64,000 nucleotides of DNA from Siphonodentalium dalli. Lineage: Eukaryota; Mollusca; Scaphopoda; Gadilida; Siphonodentaliidae. Each line of letters begins with the position of its first letter. Position 1 is the stretch's first letter. The notes below the pieces were generated by a model. The model saw nothing but the letters and a program-made list of their open reading frames with translations. It did no database searches and was not told where the DNA came from. The DNA lies in contig CP136063.1 of NCBI GenBank assembly GCA_032622095.1, positions 265,231,426 through 265,295,425 on the forward strand. Direction: 5' to 3'. Position numbers and translations under genes: made by a program. Of this stretch, positions 23,449 to 35,000 are shown piece by piece.

Positions 23449-24113
23449 GCACCAGCGGTATACCAACTCAGTTCAACCTACTACAGCTGTATACCAACTT
23501 AGTTCAACTTACTACAGCGGTATACCAACTCAGTTCAACTTACTACAGCGGTATACCAACTCAGTTCAACTTACTACAGCGGTATACCAACTCAATTCAA
23601 CCAGCGGTATACCAACTCAGTTCAACTTACTACAGCGGTATACCAACTCAGTTCAACTTACTACAACGGTATACCAACTGAGTTCAACTTACTACAGCGG
23701 TATACCATCTCAGTTCAACTTACTACAGCGGTATACCAACTCAGTTCAACTTACTACAGCGGTATACCAACTCAGTTCAACTTACTACAGCGGTATACCA
23801 ACTCAGTTCAACTTACTACAGCGGTATACCAACTCAGTTCAACCAGCGGTATACCAACTCAGTTCAACTTACTACAGCGGTACACCAACTCAATTCAACT
23901 TACTACAGCGGTATACCAACTCAGTTCAACCAGCGGTACACCAACTCAATTCAACTTACTACAGCGGTATATCAACTCAGTTCAACTTACTACAGCGGTA
24001 TACCAACTCAGTTCAACTTACTACAGCGGTATACCAACTCAGTTCAACCAGCGGTATACCAACTCAGTTCAACTTACTACAGCGGTTTACCAACTCAGTT
24101 CAACTTACTACAG
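23449..24113 (+). repeat. 31-bp minisatellite
   Basis: Units read AGCGGTATACCAACTCAGTT followed by CAACTTACTAC, period 31 bp. Shorter units lacking the TTACTAC portion appear at intervals. The array is open in all three plus frames over much of its length because the period is not a multiple of three and the unit lacks stops in that strand; it is not a gene. Confidence 0.95.
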
Positions 24114-24635
24114 GTTTGCATGACTATAATCCGGCTGATGTAAATTCCTTGCTGATGCACATGCGCATTAACTCGATCAGGAATCTGTGCACTGAAAATA
24201 AATCGGGTCAATATGACTAACACGCAACTTTCGGTGACTAACTATAATTATGACTAACTCTGTCCTTAGTCATAGTGCCGAAGCTACACAAAGAAAAACA
24301 AAAACTGCAACACTGCCTCAAATGATGCTTAATATTAATTGCTAAACGTTCAATGTCCATTGCACCGCAATGTTATTAGATCTATAACTGAACGAATGTG
24401 ATGGGATGGTATAATGGCATATATATCAGAGCTTCACTCCACACCAAAGGCTACAGTATTTGGATAAAAGGTTCTAAAAAATTAACTAGTTAAACAGAGT
24501 TATACCACAAACTATTGTTATACCTATATATATATATAGGAGATATAACACAGTAGCAATGTTATATTTTATGCCTCCGAAACATGCCGAGCATTGCCCT
24601 TTGAACATGCTTGGGACTATACAACACACCAGGCG
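24114..24635. other. Intergenic stretch
   Basis: No gene seen. Scattered GACTAAC-type motifs around 24210-24260 foreshadow the 18-bp satellite downstream. Confidence 0.4.
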
Positions 24636-24639
24636 CCTA

Positions 24640-24775
24640 TTTTTATAAGCAAATTTGATTTTTGAGACAGTGCAATATTTTTTGGGATTGGGTGGGATTC
24701 GAACCCCGGCCCATGGCGGCGAGTGCGCCTTGCGACTCAAAGTCCGACGTCAATACCACACGGCCACCGTGTTAT
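24640..24775 (-). mobile_element. tRNA-like SINE head
   Basis: On the minus strand GTGGCCGTGTGGTATTGACG (A-box-like) is followed about 50 bases later by GGTTCGAATCCCACCC, a perfect B box. The spacing fits a class II tRNA-like structure, but the 5' and 3' ends do not pair as an acceptor stem. I therefore call it a tRNA-derived SINE head, with a possible body running down to about 24490. Confidence 0.55.
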
Positions 24776-25147
24776 ACATCTCAATAGACAGTATTAGAAT
24801 CTCTGTTTTTGAGAATGGATTGAAAGTGTGTCCTGCTTTCAATTCTGCCTCTGATTCTGCATAGTATATCAGCAGGTTGAGTATTGAAATTACTTGCACA
24901 AAATGACCACCAAAATACATTATCACTTTCCAGAAGTCGTTATGATTCAATCCTGGTATTTGACTAACACAATTGTAGTCTAATGACACAATTAGTTATA
25001 TATTATTAGTATATTATAAATATTAGTCACCATTCTCAGTCGTTATGACCAACATCACCATATAGTCATTATGACTAATTTTCTGCCTTAGTAATTTTGA
25101 ATAAGATAAGTTAGCCATCCTGGGGACAAACTTTTGACAAACCTAAC

Positions 25148-26980
25148 CTAGTGATAATGACTAACCTAACCTAGTGATAATGACTAAACTAGTGATAATG
25201 ACTAACCTAGTGATAATGACTAACCTAGTGATAATGACTAACCTAGTGATAATGACTAACCTAGTGATAATGACTAACCTAGTGATAATGACTAACCTAG
25301 TGATAATGATTAACCTAGTGATAATCACTAACCTAGTGATAATGACTAACCTAGTGATAATGACTAACCTAGTGATAATGACTAACCTAGTGGTAATGAC
25401 TAACCTAGTGATAATGACTAACCTAGTGATAATGACTAACCTAGTGATAATGACTAACCTAGTGATAATGACTAACCTAGTGATAATGACTAACCTAGTG
25501 ATAATGACTAATCTAGCGATAATGACTAATCTAGCGATAATGACTAACCTAGTGATAATGACTAATCTAGTGATAATGACTAACCTAGTGATAATGACTA
25601 ACCTAGTGATAATGACTAACCTAGTGATAATGACTACCCTAGTGATAATGACTAACCTAGTGATAATGACTAACCTAGTGATAATGACTAACCTAGTGAT
25701 AATGACTAATCTAGCGATAATGACTAACCTAGTGATAATGACTAATCTAGCGATAATGACTAACCTAGTGATAATGACTAATCTAGCGATAATGACTAAC
25801 CTAGTGATAATGACTAACCTAGTGATAATGACTAACCTAGTGATAATGACTAACCTAGTGATAATGACTAACCTAGTGATAATGACTAACCTAGTGATAA
25901 TGACTAACCTAGTGATAATGACTAACCTAGTGATAATGACTAACCTAGTGATAATGACTAACCTAGTGATAATGACTAACCTAGTGATAATGACTAACCT
26001 AGTGATAATGACTAACCTAGTGATAATGACTAACCTAGCCTAGTGATAATGACTAACCTAGTGATAATGACTAACCTAGTGATAATGACTAACCTAGTGA
26101 TAATGACTAACCTAGTGATAATGACTAACCTAGTGATAATGACTAACCTAGTGATAATGACTAACCTAGTGATAATGACTAACCTAGTGATAATGACTAA
26201 CCTAGTGATAATGACTAACCTAGTGATAATGACTAACCTAGTGATAATGACTAACCTAGTGATAATGACTAACCTAGTGATAATGACTAACCTAGTGATA
26301 ATGACTAACCTAGTGATAATGACTAACCTAGTGATAATGACTAACCTAGTGATAATGACTAACCTAGTGATAATGACTAACCTAGTGATAATGACTAACC
26401 TAGCCTAGTGATAATGACTAACCTAGTGATAATGACTAACCTAGTGATAATGACTAACCTAGTGATAATGACTAACCTAGTGATAATGACTAACCTAACC
26501 TAGTGATAATGACTAACCTAGTGATAATGACTAACCTAGTGATAATGACTAACCTAGTGATAATGACTAACCTAGTGATAATGACTAACCTAGTGATAAT
26601 GACTAACCTAGTGATAATGACTAACCTAGTGATAATGACTAACCTAGTGATAATGACTAACCTAGTGATAATGACTAACCTAGTGATAATGACTAACCTA
26701 GTGATAATGACTAACCTAGCCTAGTGATAATGACTAACCTAGTGATAATGACTAACCTAGTGATAATGACTAACCTAGTGATAATGACTAACCTAGTGAT
26801 AATGACTAACCTAACCTAGTGATAATGACTAACCTAGTGATAATGACTAACCTAGTGATAATGACTAACCTAGTGATAATGACTAACCTAGTGATAATGA
26901 CTAACCTAGTGATAATGACTAACCTAGTGATAATGACTAACCTAGTGATAATGACTAACCTAGTGATAATGACTAACAGT
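25148..26980 (+). repeat. 18-bp satellite, about 100 copies
   Basis: The unit CCTAGTGATAATGACTAA repeats head to tail with few changes (for example CTAGCGATAATG and CTAATC variants clustered at 25505-25800). Because 18 is a multiple of three, long open frames arise (reading M-T-N-L-V-I repeatedly); these are not genes. Five-base insertions (CCTAG or CCTAA) at 26037, 26401, 26497, 26717 and 26813 mark higher-order structure. Confidence 0.97.
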
Positions 26981-27135
26981 TTTATTCAGGGTGGTACAGT
27001 TATGACGCTCTGGTTAGCGTGATTTAAGTTGTGACTAATACAGCTGATTAATACTGGATCACGTCTGTATAATTGAGTAAGCTGTTTTTCGCTGTTGACC
27101 CGCTGCACGGACAAATCATCCCCTGCTGGTTCGAT

Positions 27136-27681
27136 CAGAGGGGGGGGGGTCGGAAAAATTGTTCAGGCACCTATGCTGATTTTTTTTACCTTTCGACCCT
27201 TGTTTGGACCCACTCACTCCCGCGTCCAAATTTTTTTCCGTTTTCGGCAGTTTATTTCGACCATTTTTTGACACCCACCCAATTTTAACACTAAAACAGA
27301 GATTTGCGGGGGAAATTCATTGTAAACAGCTGTATATGAATGTATGTACATATTATTTGTCATGGATGTTAACAATGACATGTAAATAGGAACGAGTCAT
27401 TTTCGACATTTTGGGGTCATTCGGCCAAAACAACATGGCTGCCAGCGGCCATCTTGGATTTCAAAATTTGCAACAAAATACAACACGATAACTGCCTGCA
27501 GTCAGGTTAGTAGTTAGAATTACATTATTTCTCTTATTCGAAGGTGTTTTAAGCCAAACTCATTTCAAAAACAGTCAAAAAACTTGCAGGAAAAAACATT
27601 TTGAGTTGCGGAAAAATAATTTTGTTGATCCCATCGACCACCCACCACCCCGGCATACGTGCCCGGAACCCCCCCCCCCCT
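27136..27681. mobile_element. hAT-like MITE with G/C-tract ends
   Basis: Perfect 8-bp duplication GGTTCGAT at 27128-27135 and 27682-27689. The left end is CAGAGGGGGGGGG followed by TCGGAAAAAT and CAGGCACCTATG; the right end is inverted (CATACGTGCCCGGAAC then a 13-base C run and T). Inside is a CGGCCATCTTGGATTTC segment shared with the 41.6 and 47 kb repeats. Same family as 7343-8693. No coding capacity. Confidence 0.8.
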
Positions 27682-27689
27682 GGTTCGAT

Positions 27690-28075
27690 TGAGAAAAATT
27701 GGAACAGATATGGAAACATTCCATGTAGTCATTTGATAAACTATATTTGTCCATATATCGCTGGTTCTTATTATTGACGGTATATGGACTGTGGAGACAT
27801 TGGTATATCGTCGTATATAGGAACGTCAGATCTGCCGTTTGAAGTTGAGATAGCTTATGTGTTGTCAGAATAATTTGCCGCCATATTTGTTTTGAAATCA
27901 TTCACATACAGATTTTCGAAATACAACGTCCCATAAAAGGTCCGATCGTGACAGTCCAGTGTATATATGTACAGAACCTACCCAATAGTGAAACACTGGT
28001 CCGACGATGGCTTATTAAAACTATGTTAACCTTTTCGTGACGGGTGCTTCGCTGGTGCAGCATTAAGATCATGTG
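27690..28075. other. Intergenic stretch downstream of the claudin-like gene
   Basis: No gene found. It would lie beyond the 3' end of the minus-strand gene. Confidence 0.4.
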
Positions 28076-28640
28076 CCAGTGCATTATATTATATATGCGA
28101 GTCTCCTATATGGAGCCTCGCATATATAAGAGACTGCCCTGGCTTGCAAGATCAATGTATATATTGTTAGAGAGATAGTTTTATTCCTCCATATCAGAAG
28201 ATAATATGCTACAATAATACACAATTACATGTATATGATATCACATTACAAAATATACATAATGGAAATTCATTGTCTTTTATCATAGGAAATTAGTGTA
28301 TATGCGAAATGCCTCTACACAACACACAAGTAAAGAAGACACAATGTCTAAACCGTTGTTCCTCGTCACACATGAGGTGTATTTCCGAGCGTATGCATCC
28401 ACCGAAACAGTATGCTAGAAACGTTATGTCGGTCATTGAATCTAAAATATTGTAAACTTCAACTGTATAGTGGTCAATAATAAAATGCCAATTAGAGTAT
28501 TAGGGAGCCTCGCATATATAATAGAATGTCCTGGCTTGCAAGATCAATGTATATATTGTTAGGCCAATGCATTTTGTTATATATGCGAGGCGTCCTATGA
28601 CAGACTCGCATTTATAAGAGATTGCATTGGCACAGGGTTT
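28076..28640. mobile_element. Diverged relative of the paired-hairpin cassette
   Basis: 28074-28140 forms a hairpin similar to the 69-base type (GTGCCAGTGCATTATATTAT against ATATAAGAGACTGC). 28561-28632 is a second, with the GGCACAGGG boundary. About 57 bp (28112-28168) is repeated at 28503-28562, so either the cassette was partly duplicated or something inserted between. A minus-strand AATAAA (28180-28185) lies inside and could serve the claudin-like gene. Confidence 0.6.
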
Positions 28641-28833
28641 TCGCGAATATTCAGGAAGCTCCAGGCATGAGATGGTTAAACGAAATTTTCATCGGTTTCG
28701 TCCAGGAATTCAAAATGTTGCTGTCTATTCACATCGAGGGCATCATAAGTACATCTACAGTGCTGAATTAGTTTATGTACATTCATATGTGATCATTTTT
28801 GTTACACGTTGTGAAATGTTGGTTCCAATTCCT

Positions 28834-29012
28834 TCAATAATTATCTCCAAACATCATGAATCCACTAATTAAGTATAGTACACATGCTACCACCGCTAAT
28901 CCGAAACTCGCGTGCAACCTTTGTTTTGTTCCAAGTTCGGCAAACAGTGTTTCGGTTGCTCCTCTGTCGTATTCTGCTCCATATATTGCAACACCGACCA
29001 GGACAAGTATAC
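28834..29012 (-). CDS. Claudin-like gene, exon 3 (last coding exon)
   Basis: The acceptor is CCCTCTTTGCAG|GTATAC; GT completes the Gly codon. It codes the rest of transmembrane 3 (ILVLVGVAIYGAEY), loop 2, and transmembrane 4 (ASFGLAVVACVLYLISGFMM), ending FGDNY and TGA at 28836-28834. The correct frame is not the one reported as long open frames at this place, which read through in other frames. A poly(A) signal was not securely found; AATAAA at 28185-28180 is the nearest candidate. Confidence 0.9.
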
Positions 29013-32000
29013 CTGCAAAGAGGGAGGGAAATTATAATAATGTCTGACAAGACTCATTGAATTTATGCGAGCAGTCGCAATTGATAACTGGTTCACTGCT
29101 AAATATCCTACATACATATAATGAAATGCGTATATATATTTCAATAAACAGAAGATCATTGAATTTTATGCTCGGAGTAGGTAATTTACTACCTTTGTAC
29201 TCTATTCTCAAATTTGACCCCCACATATATACATTTGTGATTAGGTTATGAGCCTGGATGTCTCATAGACTATGGTTATAGGCCTGGATGTCTCGTTAGG
29301 CTATGGTTATGGTGAGCCTGGTGGTCTCATTAGGCTATGGTTATGAGCCTGGTTGTCGAATTAGGTGATGGTTATGATGAGCCTGGTGGTCTCATTAGGC
29401 TATGGTTATGAGCCTGGTTGTCGAATTAGGTGATGGTTATGAGCCTGGTGGTCTCATTAGGCTATGGTTATGAGCCTGGTGGTCTCATTAGGCTATGGTT
29501 ATGAGCCTGGTTGTCGAATTAGGTGATGGTTATGATGAGCCTGGTGGTCTCATTAGGCTATGGTTATGAGCCTGGTTGTCGAATTAGGTGATGGTTATGA
29601 TGAGCCTGGTGGTCTCATTAGGCTATGGTTATGAGCCTGGTGGTCTCATTAGGCTATGGTTATGAGCCTGGTGGTCTCATTAGGCTATGGTTATGATGAG
29701 CCTGGTGGTCTCATTAGGCTATGGTTATGAGCCTGGTTGTCGAATTAGGTGATGGTTATGATGAGCCTGGTGTTCTCATTAGGCTATGGTTATGAGCCTG
29801 GTTGTCGAATTAGGTGATGGTTATGATGAGCCTGGTGGTCTCATTAGGCTATGGTTATGAGCCTGGTTGTCGAATTAGGTGATGGTTATGATGAGCCTGG
29901 TGGTCTCATTAGGCTATGGTTATGAGCCTGGTTGTCGAATTAGGTGATGGTTATGATGAGCCTGGTGGTCTCATTAGGCTATGGTTATGAGCCTGGTTGT
30001 CGAATTAGGTGATGGTTATGATGAGCCTGGTGGTCTCATTAGGCTATGGTTATGAGCCGGGTGGTCTCATTAGGCTATGGTTATGAGCCTGGTTGTCGAA
30101 TTAGGCTATGGTTATGATTAGCCTGGTGGTCTCATTAGGCTATGGTTATGATGAGCCTGGTGGTCTCATTAGGCTATGGTTATGAGCCTGGTTGTCGAAT
30201 TAGGTGATGGTTATGATGGGCCTGGTGGTCGAATTAGGTGATGGTTATGATGGGCCTGGTGGTCTCATTAGGCTATGGTTATGATGAGCCTGGTGGTCTC
30301 ATTAGGCTATGGTTATGATGAGCCTGGTGGTCTCATTAGGCTATGGTTATGAGCCTGGTTGTCGAATTAGGTGATGGTTATGATGTGCCTGGTGGTCGAA
30401 TTAGGTGATGGTTATGATGCGCCTGGTGGTCTCATTAGGCTATGGTTATGAGCCTGGTTGTCGAATTAGGCTATGGTTATGATGAGCCTGGTGGTCTCAT
30501 TAGGCTATGGTTATGAGCCTGGTGGTCGAATTAGGCTATGGTTATGATGAGCCTGGTGGTCTCATTAGGCTATGGTTATGATGAGCCTGGTGGTCTCATT
30601 AGGCTATGGTTATGAGCCTGGTTGTCGAATTAGGTGATGGTTATGATGTGCCTGGTGGTCTCATTAGGCTATGGTTATGATGCGCCTGGTGGTCTCATTA
30701 GGCTATGGTTATGAGCCTGGTTGTCGAATTAGGCTATGGTTATGATGAGCCTGGTGGTCTCATTAGGCTATGGTTATGAGCCTGGTGGTCTCATTAGGCT
30801 ATGGGTATGAGCCTGGTGGTCTCATTAGGCTATGGTTATGAGCCTGGTGGTCTCATTAGGCTATGGTTATGAGCCTGGTTGTCTCATTAGGCTATGGTTA
30901 TGATGAGCCTGGTGGTCTCATTAGGCTATGGTTGGTTATGAGCCTGGTGGTCTCATTAGGCTATGGTTATGAGCCTGGTTGTCGAATTAGGTGATGGTTA
31001 TGATGAGCCTGGTGGTCTCATTAGGCTATGGTTATGAGCCTGGTTGTCGAATTACTAGGTTATGGTTATAACTTATAAGTTTGTTTTTCAGAATAGGTTA
31101 TGGTTATGAGTCTGGTTGTCAAATTAGGTTATGGATATGAGCCTGGACGTCTGATTAGGTTATGGTTATGAGCTTGGTTGTCGGACGCCTTTGGGCAAAA
31201 CAATTTTTATCAAACTTTTCGTAATAGAAGTACCCTTTTCAGTCAATTTTAACGGTCGGCATCCATTCAAACTTCACAATGTCCCAATTTAATTATACAC
31301 GTAACAATATTTCTAAAATATTACCAGACAAACTCTATTTAAATGATTAAACGAAACAAGCAATACAGTGTCGTCGCCAAAGCCCAGATCTGGGCTTCCA
31401 GCACTCTTACATAGGGTCCAAATATGGGCTTTCATCACTGAACCAACTAATAAAAGATGTCATGAGCTATTGACGCCAAATATTATAATAAAACCACAAA
31501 ATATGTACGTTTTATATACCAGCAAATTACTAAATGGGACCAATATACCAACAGACCAATTAGAAGGGGTTTTGATGGCAAGATATCGACTTTCAAAAGA
31601 GGAAGTTTTAACACGTTTTATTGTTGTCGGCCTAATAACAATTCCAATGATCACCTTAACAACTATAAGAGAGTCCATGCTTCTGCATGTCGCCCAAAAG
31701 TGGCAGATAATAAATAGCGTTCTCAGTTGTGAGCTTTTGTGATCGTTTTTGGCGCATTTCTTATCTATGATATTGTGGATTTTAGCATTTCTTATGTATA
31801 ATATTGTGGATTTTAGCATTTCTTATGTATGATATTGTGGATTTTACCATTTCTTATGTATGATATTGTGGATTTTAGCATTTCTTATGTATAGTATTGT
31901 GGATTTTAGCATTTCTTATGTATGATATTGTGGATTTAGCATTTCTTATGTATGATATTGTGGATTTTAGCATGTATGATATTGTGGATTTTAACATTTC

Positions 32001-35000
32001 TTATGTACGATATTGTGGATTTTAGCATTTCTTATGTATGATATTGTGGATTTTAGCATTTTTTATGTATAGTATTGTGGATTTTAGCATTTCTTATGTA
32101 TAGTATTGTGGATTTTAGCATTTCTTATGTATGATATTGTGGATTTAGCATTTCTTATGTATGATATTGTGGATTTTAGCATGTATGATATTGTGGATTT
32201 TAACATTTCTTATGTACGATATTGTGGATTTTAGCATTTCTTATGTATGATATTGTGGATTTTAGCATTTCTTATGTATGATATTGTGGATTTTAGCATT
32301 TTTTATGTATAGTATTGTGGATTTTAGCATTTCTTATGTATGATATTGTGGATTTAGCATTTCTTATGTATGATATTGTGGATTTTAGCATTTATTATGT
32401 ATGATATTGTGGATTTTAGCATTTCTTATGTATGATATTGTGGATTCTAGCATTTCTTATGTATGATATTGTGGATTTAGCATTTCTTATGTATGATATT
32501 GTGGATTTTAGCATTTCTTATGTATGATATTGTGGATTTTAGCATTTCTTATGTATGCTATTGTGGATTTTAGCATTTCTTATGTATGCTATTGTAGCTA
32601 TTCTTATGTATGATATTGTGGATTTTAGAATTTCTTATGTATGATATTGCGGATTTCAGCATGTCTTATGTATGATACTGTGGATTTTAGCATTTCTTAT
32701 GTATGATATTGTGGATTTTAGCATTTCTTATGTATAGTATTGTGGATTTTAGCATTTATTATGTATGATATTGTGGATTTTAGCATTTCTTATGTATGGT
32801 ATTGTGGATTTTAGCATTTCTTATGTATAGTATTGTGGATTTTAGCATTTCTTATGTATGATATTGTGGATTTAGCATTTCTTATGTATGATATTGTGGA
32901 TTTTAGCATTTCTTATGTATGATATTGTGGATTTTAACATTTCTTATGTATGATATTGTGGATTTTAGCATTTCTTATGTATGATATTGTGGATTTTAGC
33001 ATTTCTTATGTATAATATTGTGGATTTTAGCATTTCTTATGTATGATATTGTGGATTTTACCATTTCTTATGTATGATATTGTGGATTTTAGCATTTCTT
33101 ATGTATAGTATTGTGGATTTTAGCATTTCTTATGTATGATATTGTGGATTTAGCATTTCTTATGTATGATATTGTGGATTTTAGCATGTATGATATTGTG
33201 GATTTTAACATTTCTTATGTACGATATTGTGGATTTTAGCATTTCTTATGTATGATATTGTGGATTTTAGCATTTCTTATGTATGATATTGTGGATTTTA
33301 GCATTTTTTATGTATAGTATTGTGGATTTTAGCATTTCTTATGTATGATATTGTGGATTTAGCATTTCTTATGTATGATATTGTGGATTTTAGCATTTAT
33401 TATGTATGATATTGTGGATTTTAGCATTTCTTATGTATGATATTGTGGATTTTAGCATTTCTTATGTATGATATTGTGGATTTTAGCATTTCTTATGTAT
33501 GATATTGTGGATTTTAGCATTTCTTATGTATGATACTGTGGATTTTAGCATTTCTTATGTATGATATTGCGGATTTTAGCATTTCTTATGTATGCTATTA
33601 TGGATTTTAGCATTTCTTATGTATGATATTGTGGATTTTAGCATTTCTTATGTATGATATTGTAGATTTTAGCATTTCTTATGTATGATATTGTGGATTT
33701 TAGCTATTCTTATGTATGATATTGTGGATTTTAGCATTTCTTATGTATGATATTGTGGATTTTAGCATTTCTTATGTATGATATGGTGAATTTTAGCGAT
33801 TCTTGTACGAATGATGGTGAGTGAATAATGAATTTCTTCTTCGTATTCTTTGGAAAGGTAAGCGGAAAATTGGCTTGAGAAATTCTGGATAATTGGCGTT
33901 AACATCATACATTTGATATAACTATATTTTATAAAATTATACGTAACGAATCTCGTTAATTTATCGAAATACTTACGCTTGTTTAAAGGAACGGGCGGCG
34001 TTCGTTGCAGAAATATTCATATTTGTTTGAATCGCCATCAACAGAATGAATATTAAAATATATATAGTTTTGTTCATATGCCAAACATAATCAGCGCGTA
34101 AATAGTATATTGTCGTCAAGACGTACGATGGTGTACGTAAACAAGAGCCTGCTCGTGTTACGTAGGTTGTGCTTCTGTTTACATAACACAGCGCAATTCT
34201 ATTGGTTAATCACACACAAATGATATAAACGCTCTTTATGATTTCCATATCAGGAAAACAGTAACAAATAACGCTCTTTATGTTTACCATATCCGGATCT
34301 AAACAAAAGTCAGGTTACGTAACGTTTTTGCTTTTGTTTACATATTAAACAAAGGAAACAAATTTACAATAACGTACTGTTTATGTCATATTATTTATTG
34401 GTATAAGAACAAAGTCTGTCTATATTTTACTATTCTTTCTGTTTATGGCGGTTTTTGACACAGGTGAATATTTTAACAGCTTACCCACCGCCAACACCGC
34501 CCGTATCTTTAACGGAGCTCTGGTATAGGCATGTTGATATCGTCATGCTCGGGAAAGGCTGCCCTCTATATTAATTTCCTAAAGCTTCCTTTTGACCTAA
34601 GCCGAAGACAGACAAACAAGATAACTCCCGTCCACAATTCTGTGCGTAAAGTCCGTTATAGAAGAGTAACGGGACGGGTCTCGGTCCAATACAGGACATA
34701 CAGCATCAACCCAAACGACATTCCAAGCTGTTATGGGCCCAGAAGACTTGGTCTAATGCCGAGCAGGAGATACTACCGGTCAACAGCAATGGTAGAGATG
34801 GTGTGCTATATATAGGATTACCTTGTCATTTGGGGAAATACACGACGTACATGCAGCGGACATTCATACTTCTGCCTTTATAGTATCGGTTATTGGAATA
34901 AATACATTTAAAACGTGACATCTGCGCCCCAGGTGTCGTCATGGACGAGAATAATTTTAATGATAAATATAACCAGCCTATAATACAACACACAAGTGAA

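Noticed and set aside
23324-24220. 298-aa open frame on plus
   Set aside because: It is a translation of one hairpin and then the 31-bp minisatellite; the unit is open in several frames and no start context, splice signal or domain supports a gene.
24690-24775. tRNA gene on minus strand (perfect B box)
   Set aside because: No convincing acceptor stem; spacing and downstream sequence fit a SINE head better.
25148-26980. Interstitial telomeric repeat
   Set aside because: CCTAA words occur, but the period is 18 bp and the sequence is not a run of TTAGGG or a known variant.
25174-27022. Series of long frames reading M-T-N-L-V-I repeats
   Set aside because: Pure product of an 18-bp satellite whose length is a multiple of three; interrupted by five-base slips that would shift the frame.
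31368-31742. 124-codon plus frame between two arrays
   Set aside because: Antisense in the intron, overlaps an equally long minus frame, no domain or codon pattern of interest.
29240-33810. Regular short repeats resembling a CRISPR array
   Set aside because: Units are contiguous without unique spacers, the region is in a eukaryotic intron, and there are no cas genes.
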